Position numbers and translations under genes: made by a program. From the NCBI GenBank assembly GCA_030830785.1, contig JAURMI010000018.1, positions 1 through 64,000 on the forward strand: DNA of 64,000 nucleotides, written 5' to 3'. How positions within the stretch are numbered: the first letter of the stretch is position 1; every line of letters begins with the position of its first letter. This document shows positions 43,726 through 51,437 of the stretch, piece by piece. Origin of the DNA: Crocinitomicaceae bacterium (GTDB taxonomy: Bacteria > Bacteroidota > Bacteroidia > Flavobacteriales_D > Crocinitomicaceae). The notes under the pieces were generated by a model. That model searched no databases. It was given only the letters and a program-made list of their open reading frames with translations, and was not told the origin of the DNA.

Positions 43726-43730
43726 TTTTG
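43723..43730 (+). promoter_or_regulatory. -7 box TAATTTTG upstream of trxA
   Basis: An exact TAnnTTTG match overlapping the uvrA stop codon, 36 bases before the trxA ATG. A -33 TTG at the usual spacing was not found. Confidence 0.35.
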
Positions 43731-43766
43731 TCCCTCCTGAGTTAGTAATGACAAAATAAAATTTAT

Positions 43767-44084
43767 ATGGCAGTAGAAATTACAGACCAAAACTTCGATG
43801 AACTTGTATTAAAATCAGATAAACCTGTAATTGTCGATTTTTGGGCAGAATGGTGTGGGCCTTGCCGCATGATTGGACCAGTTATTGAGGAAATGCATTC
43901 CGAATATGAAGGCAAAGCACTTATCGGAAAAGTCAATGTTGACCACAATATGGCGGTTTCCTCTAAATTTGGTGTGCGTTCGATACCCACTATACTATTT
44001 ATAAAAAATGGCGAAGTAGTGGATAAATCAGTAGGCGCTGTTCCAAAGGCTGTATTGGCCGAGAAACTCGAAGCATTAATGTAA
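43767..44084 (+). CDS. trxA: Thioredoxin
   Basis: This 105-residue redox protein has the active site WCGPC in DFWAEWCGPCRMIGP and the conserved cis-proline region VRSIPTILFIKNG. It reduces protein disulfides in the cytoplasm; no signal peptide is present. The length is standard. It ends seven bases before a strong terminator stem and so probably closes the rfbC-uvrA-trxA region. Confidence 0.95.
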   Translation: MAVEITDQNFDELVLKSDKPVIVDFWAEWCGPCRMIGPVIEEMHSEYEGKALIGKVNVDHNMAVSSKFGVRSIPTILFIKNGEVVDKSVGAVPKAVLAEKLEALM

Positions 44085-44090
44085 TATTTT

Positions 44091-44114
44091 AAAGGGAGTT
44101 TGCTCCCTTTTTTT
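44091..44114 (+). terminator. Rho-independent terminator after trxA
   Basis: AAAGGGAG, loop TTTG and CTCCCTTT form an 8-base stem followed by further T residues (seven T in a row in all). It ends six bases before the ATG of the next gene. Confidence 0.88.
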
Positions 44115-44119
44115 ATGCT

Positions 44120-44809
44120 ATGGAATCTTTCTGGAGAAGACTACGTTACTATGGTTTTGGCTTTGGTCTAGGCCTAATTTTAACTTTTGGTATTTTCAAT
44201 ACAAGAGGATGTAGTTGGATGCCTTCAAATCGCGTAAAGGATAGTTTTGAGGGTCGCATCTGGGTAATGGACGCAGTTCAAGCCCAAGACTTCTTTAAGA
44301 AAAATAAATTTACCCATCGAAGTTTTTATAAAGCTGTTCAAGAGGCTGATGTGTTTTTCAGTAAAAGTAAAAAACACGGAAAACATAAAATTTATGTGCT
44401 GCAAATAAAGAATGCTCAAAATAGAAAAATTGATCTTCTAGCCCAAATTGTAGATGAAAGTTTAATTGTAGATTTTATACCTAATCAAAGTAATTGGAAA
44501 CGCTACAAAAAATCTAAAGTTAAACCTCTTTATGGCGAAATAATTAGACCAGCGAATCAAAAAAGTTTTTTTTACCTCCCGGAAAATAGCCCTTTAAAAA
44601 CCCATTTTGATTCATTACAAATACGAGATGTGAATGCTCTAAATAATTTAATGAATAAAAGTACGTTTGATTATTTAAAAAGCGATTTGAATGCAAGTCC
44701 AAAACCGATTCATGTATTTAGAATTAATTCAACTGATAAAAAACCGGAATATTTAGCATACTGTATATTGTATAAAGACAAGGGTAAAATTGTTTCGCTA
44801 AAGCAGTAA
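44120..44809 (+). CDS. Membrane-anchored protein of unknown function (possibly DUF4258-like)
   Basis: This 229-residue protein starts with a charged RRLRYYG segment and one membrane helix (about residues 10-25, GFGFGLGLILTFGIF), then RGCSWMPSNRVK. The rest is a soluble domain of about 195 residues, rich in Lys and aromatic residues, with HRSFYKAVQEADVFFSKSKK and a conserved-looking YLAYCILYKDKGKIVSL at the end. Proteins with this start occur widely in Flavobacteriia and some carry a DUF4258 label; that link is from memory. It begins directly after the trxA terminator, so its own promoter must overlap that hairpin region. Confidence 0.65.
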   Translation: MESFWRRLRYYGFGFGLGLILTFGIFNTRGCSWMPSNRVKDSFEGRIWVMDAVQAQDFFKKNKFTHRSFYKAVQEADVFFSKSKKHGKHKIYVLQIKNAQNRKIDLLAQIVDESLIVDFIPNQSNWKRYKKSKVKPLYGEIIRPANQKSFFYLPENSPLKTHFDSLQIRDVNALNNLMNKSTFDYLKSDLNASPKPIHVFRINSTDKKPEYLAYCILYKDKGKIVSLKQ

Positions 44810-44899
44810 TTTATAACGCTGGCGAGATAATCCACAGAATTCAGGTTGAAATTGTTCAAAAGTTCAGTTTTTCAAGACGCTAGCATTTTAATCATTTTA

Positions 44900-44907
44900 T
44901 AATTTTG
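44900..44907 (+). promoter_or_regulatory. -7 box TAATTTTG, four bases before the lpxD ATG
   Basis: An exact TAnnTTTG match followed by ATTT and the ATG of lpxD. It is the only candidate found for the head of the long lpx-maf operon. No -33 TTG is seen at the usual distance. Confidence 0.45.
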
Positions 44908-44911
44908 ATTT

Positions 44912-45964
44912 ATGGAATTTACTGCTGTGCAGATTGCGACGCTATTGAATGGCAAAATCCTTGGCAACCCAGAGGCCGTAGTTCAAGCATTAGCAAAAAT
45001 TGAGGAAGGAGAACTAGGCACTTTAAGTTTTCTTTCCAATCCCAAATACGAAGCATTTATCTACAATACAAAATCGAGCATCTGTATTGTAAATGATTCG
45101 TTTGAACCCACCAAAGATTTACCTTCAACGCTTACATTAATCAAAGTGGCGGATGCATATGCAAGTTTTGCAAAACTACTTGCTATCTATGATAATATGA
45201 ACAGAAGGGAAGCTATTATAGAAGACCCCTGTTTCATCCATAAAACGGCTGTGATTGGTGATAATGTATATATCGGTGCTTTTGCATATATCGGTGAAAA
45301 TGTGCAAATAGGTTCAAACGCTCAAATTCATCCCAACGTAGTCATTGAAGAAAATTCCAAGGTGGGTAACAATACTACGCTCTATGCCTCAGTGAATGTA
45401 TATAAGAACTGCCAAATAGGCGACGGCTGTATAATACATGCAGGAACGGTAATAGGATCGGATGGTTTTGGTTTTGCACCAGACCAAGATGGTGTTTACA
45501 GTAAAATTCCACAAATCGGCAATGTAGTCATTGAAGATGATGTTGAAATTGGTTCAAATTGCAGTATTGATAGAGCTACTATGGGATCAACCTTTATTCG
45601 TAAAGGTGTAAAAATTGATAACCTTTGTCAAATTGCACACAATGTAGATATTGACCGGCATACAGCGATGGCAGCTCAAGTGGGTATTGCAGGTTCGGCC
45701 AAGATAGGTAAACATGTCCAAATTGGCGGGCAAACTGGTATTGCCGGACATTTGAGTATTGCCGATCACACAAAAATAGTGGCACAATCTGGTATACCTT
45801 CAACTGTAAAAAAAGCGGATACCTTAATGGGCACTCCCGCTATACCTATCAATGAATTTAAACGCGCTCATTTTGGATTTCGAAAATTACCGACTTTAAT
45901 TAAAACCATTTTCGATTTAGAAAATAAAGTCAAGGCGCTTGAAAACAAAAAGAACAACCCATGA
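44912..45964 (+). CDS. lpxD: UDP-3-O-(3-hydroxyacyl)glucosamine N-acyltransferase
   Basis: This 350-residue enzyme adds the N-linked hydroxyacyl chain, the third step of lipid A synthesis. The N-terminal uridine-binding domain (EGELGTLSFLSNPKYEAFIY) is followed by left-handed beta-helix hexapeptide repeats (about residues 105-315) with GSDGFGFAPDQDGVYSKIPQ and the catalytic His in LCQIAHNVDI. The C-terminal helix has KTIFDLENKVKALE. Its last four bases overlap the lpxC/fabZ start (ATGA). It opens a nine-gene overlapping run. Confidence 0.96.
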   Translation: MEFTAVQIATLLNGKILGNPEAVVQALAKIEEGELGTLSFLSNPKYEAFIYNTKSSICIVNDSFEPTKDLPSTLTLIKVADAYASFAKLLAIYDNMNRREAIIEDPCFIHKTAVIGDNVYIGAFAYIGENVQIGSNAQIHPNVVIEENSKVGNNTTLYASVNVYKNCQIGDGCIIHAGTVIGSDGFGFAPDQDGVYSKIPQIGNVVIEDDVEIGSNCSIDRATMGSTFIRKGVKIDNLCQIAHNVDIDRHTAMAAQVGIAGSAKIGKHVQIGGQTGIAGHLSIADHTKIVAQSGIPSTVKKADTLMGTPAIPINEFKRAHFGFRKLPTLIKTIFDLENKVKALENKKNNP

Positions 45965-47364
45965 TAGAACAACAAAGAACAATAAAGGAAAGGATTGTTT
46001 TTGAAGGTATCGGTCTTCATACAGGCCAAGAAGTATGTTTAGAAATATGTCCAGCTCCTGCAAACCATGGTTATAAATTTCAACGCACTGACCTCGAAAA
46101 TCAACCAACAATCAAGGCAGACGTTGATTTAGTTATATCAACAGAGCGTGGCACCACCTTAGAATACAACGGAGCACGAGTATACACTACAGAACATGTT
46201 CTCGCGGCTTTGTACGGCTGTCAAGTTGATAATGCGCTCATTAAATTAAATGGTCCTGAGGTACCAATAATGGATGGGAGTGCGCTGCCCTTTGTTAAAG
46301 GAATTGAAAAGGTTGGTTATGAAAACCAAGATGCCGAACGTGAATATTTTGAATTAAACGAAAACATTCCATGGGAAGACACTCAAAAAGGTATTGAATT
46401 TTTGGCAATTCCCGATTCGAACTACCGAATTACGGTAATGGTAGACTACCAATCTCCGGTGCTGGGCACCCAACATGCAAGCATGTATAACATTTCTGAA
46501 TTCAAGGATCAAATTGCCCACTGTAGGACCTTTGTCTTTTTAAGAGAATTAGAGATATTGGCTAAAAATAATCTCATCAAAGGTGGGGATCTCGATAATG
46601 CTATTGTTCTAGTCGATAGGGCAGATATTAGCCAAGAAGAACTTGATAAACTCTCAAAAATTCTAGGAAAAGAAAAACTAAATGTAAATCTCGACGGTAT
46701 TGGAGTGCTCAATAGTAGTAAATTACAATGTGAAAATGAACCGGCACGCCACAAGCTATTAGATATTGTTGGCGATCTTGCCCTGATTGGAAAACCAATT
46801 AAAGCCCATATTTTAGCCGCACGTCCGGGACATTACGGAAATGTGAGTTTTGCAAAGGTTTTAAAGGAACAAATAAAAAAACAAGATCAAAGCGGCCGCT
46901 TGTTTGACCTTTCCAAAGAACCGCTGTATACAACCACCGACATTGAAAATATGTTGCCACATCGCTATCCATTTTTAATGGTAGATAAGATTATGGAAAT
47001 TCATCCCCAATCAATTATTGGCGTTAAAAATATAACAATGAATGAACCCATATTTACGGGCCATTTTCCTGGAAACCCTGTATTTCCGGGTGTTTTACAA
47101 ATTGAGGCGATGGCACAAGTGGGCGGAATCTATGCACTTTCTCAAGTTGAGGACCCTCATTTATATTCAACCTATTTTATGAAAATAGACAATGTAAGAT
47201 TTAAACAAAAAGTCGTTCCAGGGGATACTGTTGTATTTGAGTTAGTGCTCAATTCACCAATCCGACGGGGTTTGGTTGAGATGAATGGGACTGCCTATGT
47301 CAACGGTAAAGTAGTGTCTGAGGCAAGCATGCTTGCTCAAATAATTAAAGACAAGGCAGAATGA
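45961..47364 (+). CDS. lpxC/fabZ: Bifunctional UDP-3-O-acyl-N-acetylglucosamine deacetylase / 3-hydroxyacyl-ACP dehydratase (LpxC-FabZ fusion)
   Basis: The 467-residue fusion has LpxC in residues 1 to about 310: the zinc ligands are the His in TTEHVLAALYG and the His and Asp in ARHKLLDIVGDLAL, and the catalytic His is in RPGHYGN. FabZ follows from about 320, with the catalytic His in LPHRYPFLMVDK and the Glu in FPGVLQIEAMAQVGG. LpxC commits the cell to lipid A and FabZ dehydrates hydroxyacyl-ACP, so the two compete for the same hydroxyacyl pool. The fusion is a recognised mark of Bacteroidota. It overlaps lpxD and lpxA by four bases each. Confidence 0.97.
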   Translation: MIEQQRTIKERIVFEGIGLHTGQEVCLEICPAPANHGYKFQRTDLENQPTIKADVDLVISTERGTTLEYNGARVYTTEHVLAALYGCQVDNALIKLNGPEVPIMDGSALPFVKGIEKVGYENQDAEREYFELNENIPWEDTQKGIEFLAIPDSNYRITVMVDYQSPVLGTQHASMYNISEFKDQIAHCRTFVFLRELEILAKNNLIKGGDLDNAIVLVDRADISQEELDKLSKILGKEKLNVNLDGIGVLNSSKLQCENEPARHKLLDIVGDLALIGKPIKAHILAARPGHYGNVSFAKVLKEQIKKQDQSGRLFDLSKEPLYTTTDIENMLPHRYPFLMVDKIMEIHPQSIIGVKNITMNEPIFTGHFPGNPVFPGVLQIEAMAQVGGIYALSQVEDPHLYSTYFMKIDNVRFKQKVVPGDTVVFELVLNSPIRRGLVEMNGTAYVNGKVVSEASMLAQIIKDKAE

Positions 47365-48137
47365 TCTCCAACTTAGCTTCAATAGCAGAAAATGTTCAAA
47401 TAGGACAAAAGGTTAGAATAGATCCTTTTGCTGTAATTCATCCAGATGTCGTAATTGGCAATGGATGTCATATCCATTCTAATGCCGTACTATATCCTGG
47501 CACTCGGCTTGGTGAGGACTGTCATGTATTCCCAGGCGCTAGTGTGGGCGTAATTCCACAAGATTTAAAATTTGACAATGAGTATACCACTGTCGAAATA
47601 GGAAACAACACCCGCATTCGAGAATGTGTTACCATTCATCGCGGTACTAACGATAAGCTTAAAACTTCAATCGGTGATAATTGTCTTCTCATGACCTATG
47701 TTCACGTTGCTCATGACTGTCAGATTGGTAACAATGTCATTTTGGCTAGCTATACAGGTTTATCTGGACATGTAACTATTGATGATTGGGCAATTCTAGA
47801 AGGAAAAGCTGCAGCCCAGCAATTCACGCACATTGCAAAGCACGCTTTTATCGGAGGTGCTTCATTAATCCGTAAAGATGTTCCGCCTTACATTAAAGCA
47901 GCAAGAGAACCCCTTTCATTTGCAGGTGTCAATTCAGTTGGTTTGAGAAGACGTGGCTTCAGTGAAGAACAAGTAAGGGAAATAGAAGATATTTACCGCA
48001 TAATTTATGTCCAAAATAGCAATGTAGCCAAAGGAATTAGTGCTGTTCAGCAAACCATGGCAGAAAGCGCCCTGAAAGAAGAAATTATCGGATTCTTTCA
48101 AAATTCGGAGAATGGCGTAATTCGCGGAATGATATGA
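47361..48137 (+). CDS. lpxA: UDP-N-acetylglucosamine acyltransferase
   Basis: This 258-residue hexapeptide-repeat enzyme adds the first O-linked hydroxyacyl chain to UDP-GlcNAc. Family marks are NTRIRECVTIHRGTND and MTYVHVAHDCQIGNNVILAS with the catalytic His, and the C-terminal GVNSVGLRRRGFSEEQVREI. It overlaps lpxC/fabZ and the rlmD-like gene by four bases each. With lpxD and lpxC it gives three consecutive early steps of lipid A synthesis. Confidence 0.96.
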   Translation: MISNLASIAENVQIGQKVRIDPFAVIHPDVVIGNGCHIHSNAVLYPGTRLGEDCHVFPGASVGVIPQDLKFDNEYTTVEIGNNTRIRECVTIHRGTNDKLKTSIGDNCLLMTYVHVAHDCQIGNNVILASYTGLSGHVTIDDWAILEGKAAAQQFTHIAKHAFIGGASLIRKDVPPYIKAAREPLSFAGVNSVGLRRRGFSEEQVREIEDIYRIIYVQNSNVAKGISAVQQTMAESALKEEIIGFFQNSENGVIRGMI

Positions 48138-49567
48138 TTATTCAGCGCGGCCAAGAAATTGATCTTCAAATTGAAGATTACGCTTTTGGAGGACGTGGTA
48201 TTGCTAAAATACAAACCGAGCGCGGCACATTTATAGTTTTTGTCGATAATGCATTCCCTGGACAACTTGTGAGGGCTAAAATTCAAACACTTAGAAAAAC
48301 CTTTGCAGAGGCCAAATTAATCGAAATTATACAGCGTGCACCGTTAGAAAAAATATCCGACTTTCAAGAAATATCAGGCGGCCCATATATCTATGTGCCA
48401 ATCGAGATACAAAACAACTATAAAAAAGAAAGCACACTTTCCACTTTCAAGCGCTTGAGCGGCATCGACCATTGCCTTGAAAAATTTGACGGTTTTATTG
48501 CTTCACCGGCAATTTATCATTACCGAAATAAGATGGAATATAGTTTTTCATCTATCGAACATGATTTAATTAATAATTGGGAATTGGATGACGCTTTTGC
48601 TCTTGGATTTAAGCGAAGAGGAACGTGGTGGAAGGTGGAAAGTTTAAATAAGGCCAGTGGCCTATTTGATGAGCAATGGGAAAACAAACTTAACAAGATT
48701 CGCAATTATTTGCAGCAAACAGGGTTACCAGCGTGGCATCCTCCTAAAAAACATGGATATTTCCGTCATATTGTTGTGAGAAAATCATTTTTACAGGATC
48801 AATTACTCGTAAACTTGGTGACCTCAAATGAAGGAAATGATCAATTTGATGTGCTTGCATTTGCAAAGTTTCTAGAACAATTACATCCAGGTCGAATAGC
48901 AGGACTTTGGCACACTATCAATGATAATGTAGCAGATAGAGCGAAAATAGAAAATGGTCATTCAAAACTCATCTTTGGAAGCCCATTTATCGAAGAGGAA
49001 CTTTCAGGCCTTAAGTTTCAAATCAGTATGGAAAGTTTTTTTCAAACCAATCCGGCCTGTGCAGAATTACTCTATAAAAAAGCTCTCGATTATTTATTTG
49101 AAGCACCATTTGAAAAAGGAGACATTGCCATGGATCTTTTTTGCGGTACTGGAACAATTGCTCAACTGATGAGCAAACGCAATCCGGATGTAAAAATTAT
49201 TGGTGTAGATATTGTAGATAAAGCGATTTCGGATGCTAAAGAAAATGCATCCACGAATCAAATGAAAAACGTTGAATTTTACGCTGCAGATGTTGGAAAG
49301 TTCTTAAAGGAATATCCAGATTTTCAGGGTAAGATTAAAGGGCTCATGCTCGACCCACCTAGAGCTGGCATAGCGCCAAAAACCTTGCAAAAAGTAATCG
49401 GGCTTCAAGCCCAAAGCATCGTTTATATTAGTTGTAATCCATCTACTCAGGCAAGAGATGCACAGACCTTAGTGAATGCAGGCTATCATCTTGAAAAACT
49501 CGCGTTGGTAGATCAATTTCCGCATACAGGTCATATTGAATCAATTGCCAAATTTAAAAAAACATGA
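48134..49567 (+). CDS. 23S rRNA (uracil-5-)-methyltransferase, RlmD/RumA family, without the usual Fe-S cysteines
   Basis: This 477-residue protein has an N-terminal TRAM domain (LQIEDYAFGGRGIAKIQTER) and a C-terminal SAM methyltransferase domain with MDLFCGTGTIAQLMS, LDPPRAG and the nucleophile Cys in YISCNPSTQARD; the catalytic Glu is probably in FPHTGHIESIAKF. It should methylate a uracil in rRNA. The [4Fe-4S] cysteine set (C-x5-C-x2-C after the TRAM domain) is missing: the region reads EISGGPYIYVPIEIQNNYKK. The domain order and catalytic residues are otherwise intact. The site specificity (U1939, U747 or other) cannot be told. Four-base overlaps join it to lpxA and cinA. Confidence 0.88.
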   Translation: MIIQRGQEIDLQIEDYAFGGRGIAKIQTERGTFIVFVDNAFPGQLVRAKIQTLRKTFAEAKLIEIIQRAPLEKISDFQEISGGPYIYVPIEIQNNYKKESTLSTFKRLSGIDHCLEKFDGFIASPAIYHYRNKMEYSFSSIEHDLINNWELDDAFALGFKRRGTWWKVESLNKASGLFDEQWENKLNKIRNYLQQTGLPAWHPPKKHGYFRHIVVRKSFLQDQLLVNLVTSNEGNDQFDVLAFAKFLEQLHPGRIAGLWHTINDNVADRAKIENGHSKLIFGSPFIEEELSGLKFQISMESFFQTNPACAELLYKKALDYLFEAPFEKGDIAMDLFCGTGTIAQLMSKRNPDVKIIGVDIVDKAISDAKENASTNQMKNVEFYAADVGKFLKEYPDFQGKIKGLMLDPPRAGIAPKTLQKVIGLQAQSIVYISCNPSTQARDAQTLVNAGYHLEKLALVDQFPHTGHIESIAKFKKT

Positions 49568-50808
49568 ATGTTGAGATAATTGCTATCGGTGATGAACTTC
49601 TAATTGGACAAACCATCAATACCAATGCTGCATGGCTTGGACAACAAATGGCAATCCGCGGTTATCAAATTTGTCGATCAATTGCTATAAGTGATAATCC
49701 AGATGCGATAATTCAAGCCTTAGAACAAGTATTACCCCAAACGCATTGTGTTATTATCACGGGTGGTTTAGGGCCAACAAAGGATGATCTTACTAAACAG
49801 GTATTGGCTACCTATTTTGATAGTCCGCTAGAAATTCATGAAGCTACACTTAGACAGATAGAAAGTTTTTTTAAGCTGCGTAATAAGCCCATGTTGGATG
49901 TAAATTACCAGCAAGCGCAATTACCTACCAAGGCGAAAATATTAAAAAATAGATTGGGAACAGCTGCAGGCATGTGGTTTGAGCAAAAAAATACCATTTT
50001 TCTCTCTCTGCCGGGTGTGCCTTATGAAATGAAAACAATCATGATTGAAGAGGCGTTTCCCGAATTAACTTTGCGATTCAAAGAAAGAACGCTTTTCCAT
50101 AAAACTGTACTTACTCAAGGAATTGGAGAATCTTTTCTAGCAGAACAAATTGAAGATTGGGAATATCGTGTTCGCAATGCAGGCCTTTCTCTTGCTTACC
50201 TCCCATCTCCAGGTTTGGTGAAATTGAGAATAAGTTCATATTCGGGCATCGAAAAAGAAGCCCAAATAGATGGTTTCATCGAAGAGTTAGAAATTAGACT
50301 TCCCGAACACATATTTGGCAAAAATGATCAGCTTCTCGAAGAAGTTCTGGGTAATTTATTAATTGATCAAAATTTGACAATCGGGACCGTTGAGAGTTGT
50401 ACTGCTGGTTTATTGGCAAATAGAATTGCAAGTATATCTGGCGCCTCTAAATACTTCAAAGGGGCGCTACTCACATATTCAGACGAGATAAAAGAACAAA
50501 TAGCTCAAGTAAGTAGCCAAACAATTGACAAATTCGGAGCAGTTAGTGAAGAGGTTGCCATAGAAATGGCAAAAAATGGACGTCGTTTATTGGCAGTAGA
50601 TTATTGTTTATCAACTACAGGCATTGCAGGGCCTACGGGCGGGTCTGTCAATACTCCCCTTGGTCTAATCTGGATAGGTTTAAGTGGTCCGAATGGCACA
50701 TTGGCAAAAGAATTTCGATTTGGCGATGACCGCCAAAGAAATATTGAAATGGCGGTATTGAGTGCCATAAATTGGCTGCGCTATGTTTTGAAAAATTCTC
50801 GAATTTAG
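49564..50808 (+). CDS. cinA: CinA family protein (competence/damage-inducible; NMN deamidase domain)
   Basis: This 414-residue protein has an N-terminal MoCF-like domain (IIAIGDELLIGQTINTNAAW, TGGLGPTKDD) and a C-terminal CinA/PncC domain (TVESCTAGLLANRI, STTGIAGPTGGS). The C-terminal domain deamidates NMN to NaMN in the pyridine nucleotide cycle; the N-terminal domain in relatives acts on ADP-ribose or NMN. The length is normal. It overlaps the rlmD-like gene and is followed by queE after 20 bases. Confidence 0.93.
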   Translation: MNVEIIAIGDELLIGQTINTNAAWLGQQMAIRGYQICRSIAISDNPDAIIQALEQVLPQTHCVIITGGLGPTKDDLTKQVLATYFDSPLEIHEATLRQIESFFKLRNKPMLDVNYQQAQLPTKAKILKNRLGTAAGMWFEQKNTIFLSLPGVPYEMKTIMIEEAFPELTLRFKERTLFHKTVLTQGIGESFLAEQIEDWEYRVRNAGLSLAYLPSPGLVKLRISSYSGIEKEAQIDGFIEELEIRLPEHIFGKNDQLLEEVLGNLLIDQNLTIGTVESCTAGLLANRIASISGASKYFKGALLTYSDEIKEQIAQVSSQTIDKFGAVSEEVAIEMAKNGRRLLAVDYCLSTTGIAGPTGGSVNTPLGLIWIGLSGPNGTLAKEFRFGDDRQRNIEMAVLSAINWLRYVLKNSRI

Positions 50809-50828
50809 ATTTTGGATAAATTTGTCTA

Positions 50829-51437
50829 ATGAATACAAATAATTTATTGCCCGTTATGGAACACTTTTATACCCTTCAAGGTGAGGGTAGACATAGTGGC
50901 AGGGCAGCTTATTTTATTCGTTTAGCTGGATGTGATGTTGGCTGTGTTTGGTGCGACGTGAAAGAAAGTTGGCATATCTCAAAAGATCAATTAATGTCGA
51001 TTGAATTAATTGTAGAAGCAGTTGTTCAAACACCTGCTGATTTTGTTGTTATTACCGGCGGAGAACCCACCATGCACTCTTTGGAATCATTGTGCAATGC
51101 ACTGCATAAAGAAGGCTATGAAATTGCTATTGAAACAGCGGGCGTGCATCCATTAATTGGAAAAATTGATTGGTATTGTTTTTCGCCAAAGAAATTTAAA
51201 ATTCCTATTGAGGAGGCCTATCGATTAGCCAATGAATTAAAGGTAGTGATTGCGCATCCTTCAGATTTAGAATGGGCAGAGCAACATGCCGCCAAAGTCA
51301 AAGAAGATTGTGAGCTTTATCTACAAACAGAATGGGAAAAGCAGGAACGATTTTTACCTCTTATAATCGACTATATCAAACGCAACAAAAAGTGGAAAAT
51401 TTCGTTACAAACGCATAAGTATATGCACATTCCATGA
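50829..51437 (+). CDS. queE: 7-carboxy-7-deazaguanine synthase
   Basis: This 202-residue radical SAM enzyme makes 7-carboxy-7-deazaguanine, an intermediate for queuosine. The family start is EHFYTLQGEGRHSGRAAYFI followed by the C-x3-C-x2-C cluster site CDVGCVWC and VVITGGEPTMH. It is of the usual small Bacteroidota size. No other queuosine gene is adjacent. Its end overlaps the porE-like gene by four bases. Confidence 0.92.
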   Translation: MNTNNLLPVMEHFYTLQGEGRHSGRAAYFIRLAGCDVGCVWCDVKESWHISKDQLMSIELIVEAVVQTPADFVVITGGEPTMHSLESLCNALHKEGYEIAIETAGVHPLIGKIDWYCFSPKKFKIPIEEAYRLANELKVVIAHPSDLEWAEQHAAKVKEDCELYLQTEWEKQERFLPLIIDYIKRNKKWKISLQTHKYMHIP

